The notes under the pieces were generated by a model that saw nothing but the letters and a program-made list of their open reading frames with translations, was not told where the DNA came from and ran no database searches. From Bacillaceae bacterium SAS-127 (GTDB lineage Bacteria > Bacillota > Bacilli > Bacillales > Domibacillaceae), in the NCBI GenBank assembly GCA_002261155.1, contig NKXN01000020.1:1-64000 (forward strand): a stretch of DNA of 64,000 bases, read 5' to 3'. Shown here in pieces: positions 63,598-64,000 of the stretch. The translations under genes were made by a program, and so were the position numbers. Each line of letters starts with the position of its first letter. Positions within the stretch are counted from its first letter, which is position 1.

Positions 63598-64000
63598 TCA
63601 TAAGTTTTTAGGGAAGGAAGTTAAAATTTGGCTTCCGTTACTTGTTACATAAATATCGTCTTCAATGCGAACGCCAGCGATACCAGGAACATAAATGCCT
63701 GGCTCAATCGTAAATACCATGCCTTCTTGAAGAACGAGTTCGTTTGTTTCAGTGATGCTCGGAAACTCATGTACGCTAATACCTAGTCCATGACCGAGGC
63801 GATGCGGGAAGTAGTCACCATAGCCAGCATCCGCAATGATAGATCTTGCGATGAGATCAATCTCTTTTGCTGTTACGCCAGGTTTAACGGCAGCGATTGC
63901 CGCTTGTTCGGCTTTAAGCACTGTTTCGTAAATGTCACGCTGTTGATCGTTAATCTCTCCGAAAGCGACTGTTCGGGTAATGTCTGAGCAATAGCCTTCA
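63598..64000 (-). CDS. M24B Xaa-Pro peptidase, C-terminal part (runs off the window)
   Basis: The frame is open to the edge of the window, so only the last 133 residues are seen. M24 pita-bread metal ligands are present: Asp in [13 protein letters not shown], His in [12 protein letters not shown], Glu in [10 protein letters not shown] and Glu in [10 protein letters not shown]. This is the catalytic half of a Xaa-Pro dipeptidase (PepQ-like), which cleaves dipeptides ending in proline. The N-terminal half and start codon lie beyond base 64000. Confidence 0.9.
   Translation of the reverse strand, partial: EGYCSDITRTVAFGEINDQQRDIYETVLKAEQAAIAAVKPGVTAKEIDLIARSIIADAGYGDYFPHRLGHGLGISVHEFPSITETNELVLQEGMVFTIEPGIYVPGIAGVRIEDDIYVTSNGSQILTSFPKNL

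Overview
The window is chromosomal DNA from an endospore-forming, low-GC Bacillaceae bacterium. Gene content and order follow the Bacillus subtilis ytgP - pepV - amyX - trmB - murC - ccpA - acuABC/acsA - tyrS - rpsD - ezrA - thiI - sppA - tpx - argGH backbone. A class IV polyhydroxyalkanoate (PHA) locus of the Bacillus (Priestia) megaterium type is embedded in it. CcpA and the PHA proteins read most like the B. megaterium forms; I cannot name a species. Spo0E-like and GerW/YtfJ genes point to a spore former.

Layout. 0-6.8 kb: a frameshifted MurJ-type flippase (ytgP), a DMT permease, an RsuA-type pseudouridine synthase, ytzE, dipeptidase pepV and cysteine synthase ytkP. 7-21.4 kb: RNA 2',3'-cyclic phosphodiesterase, ytlQ, pullulanase amyX, ytmP, trmB, lactonase ytnP, ytzB, an M42 aminopeptidase, an EIIC-like permease with thioredoxin ytpP, ytpQ, DNA translocase sftA and a nicotinate phosphoribosyltransferase. 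21.5-30.9 kb: murC, the stress genes ytxG/ytxH behind a SigB-type promoter, bacilliredoxin ytxJ, a 716-residue FtsA/PilM-like protein, aroA(G), ccpA and the stator pair motPS. 30.9-36.9 kb: acuC-acuB-acuA divergent from acsA with a CcpA (cre) site between them, then tyrS behind a tyrosine T-box. 37-47.5 kb: a Spo0E-like gene, a transposase-less IS200/IS605 remnant with an omega-RNA-like end, rpsD, dgcP, hisJ, ezrA, brnQ, a cysteine desulfurase and thiI. 47.6-54.8 kb: an acyl-CoA synthetase, rarD, sppA, an RDD protein, ytfI, gerW, tpx and ytxK. 54.9-59.7 kb: phaC-phaB-phaR divergent from phaQ-phaP, then an EcsC-family gene. 59.7-64 kb: argG-argH, a scar made of an SLH-domain gene fragment plus a tRNA 3' end, a universal stress protein and the C-terminal part of an M24 prolidase that runs off the window.

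How the genes work together. AcsA makes acetyl-CoA from acetate; AcuA and AcuC are its acetylase and deacetylase; CcpA, encoded nearby, probably controls the divergent promoters. Acetyl-CoA surplus can flow through PhaB and PhaC/PhaR into PHA granules coated by PhaP, with PhaQ as local repressor. The cysteine desulfurase supplies sulfur to ThiI. ArgG and ArgH are the last two steps of arginine synthesis.

Most of the window is ordinary conserved backbone. The parts worth a second look are a three-copy palindromic repeat bounded by ATAAA/TTTAT, the orphan omega-RNA-like element at 37.4-37.9 kb, the SLH/tRNA scar at 62.9-63.0 kb, the ytgP frameshift, a palindrome over the phaQ -10 element, and repeated beta-grasp-like units in the FtsA-like protein. 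No CRISPR array, rRNA, complete tRNA, prophage or obvious defence system was seen.
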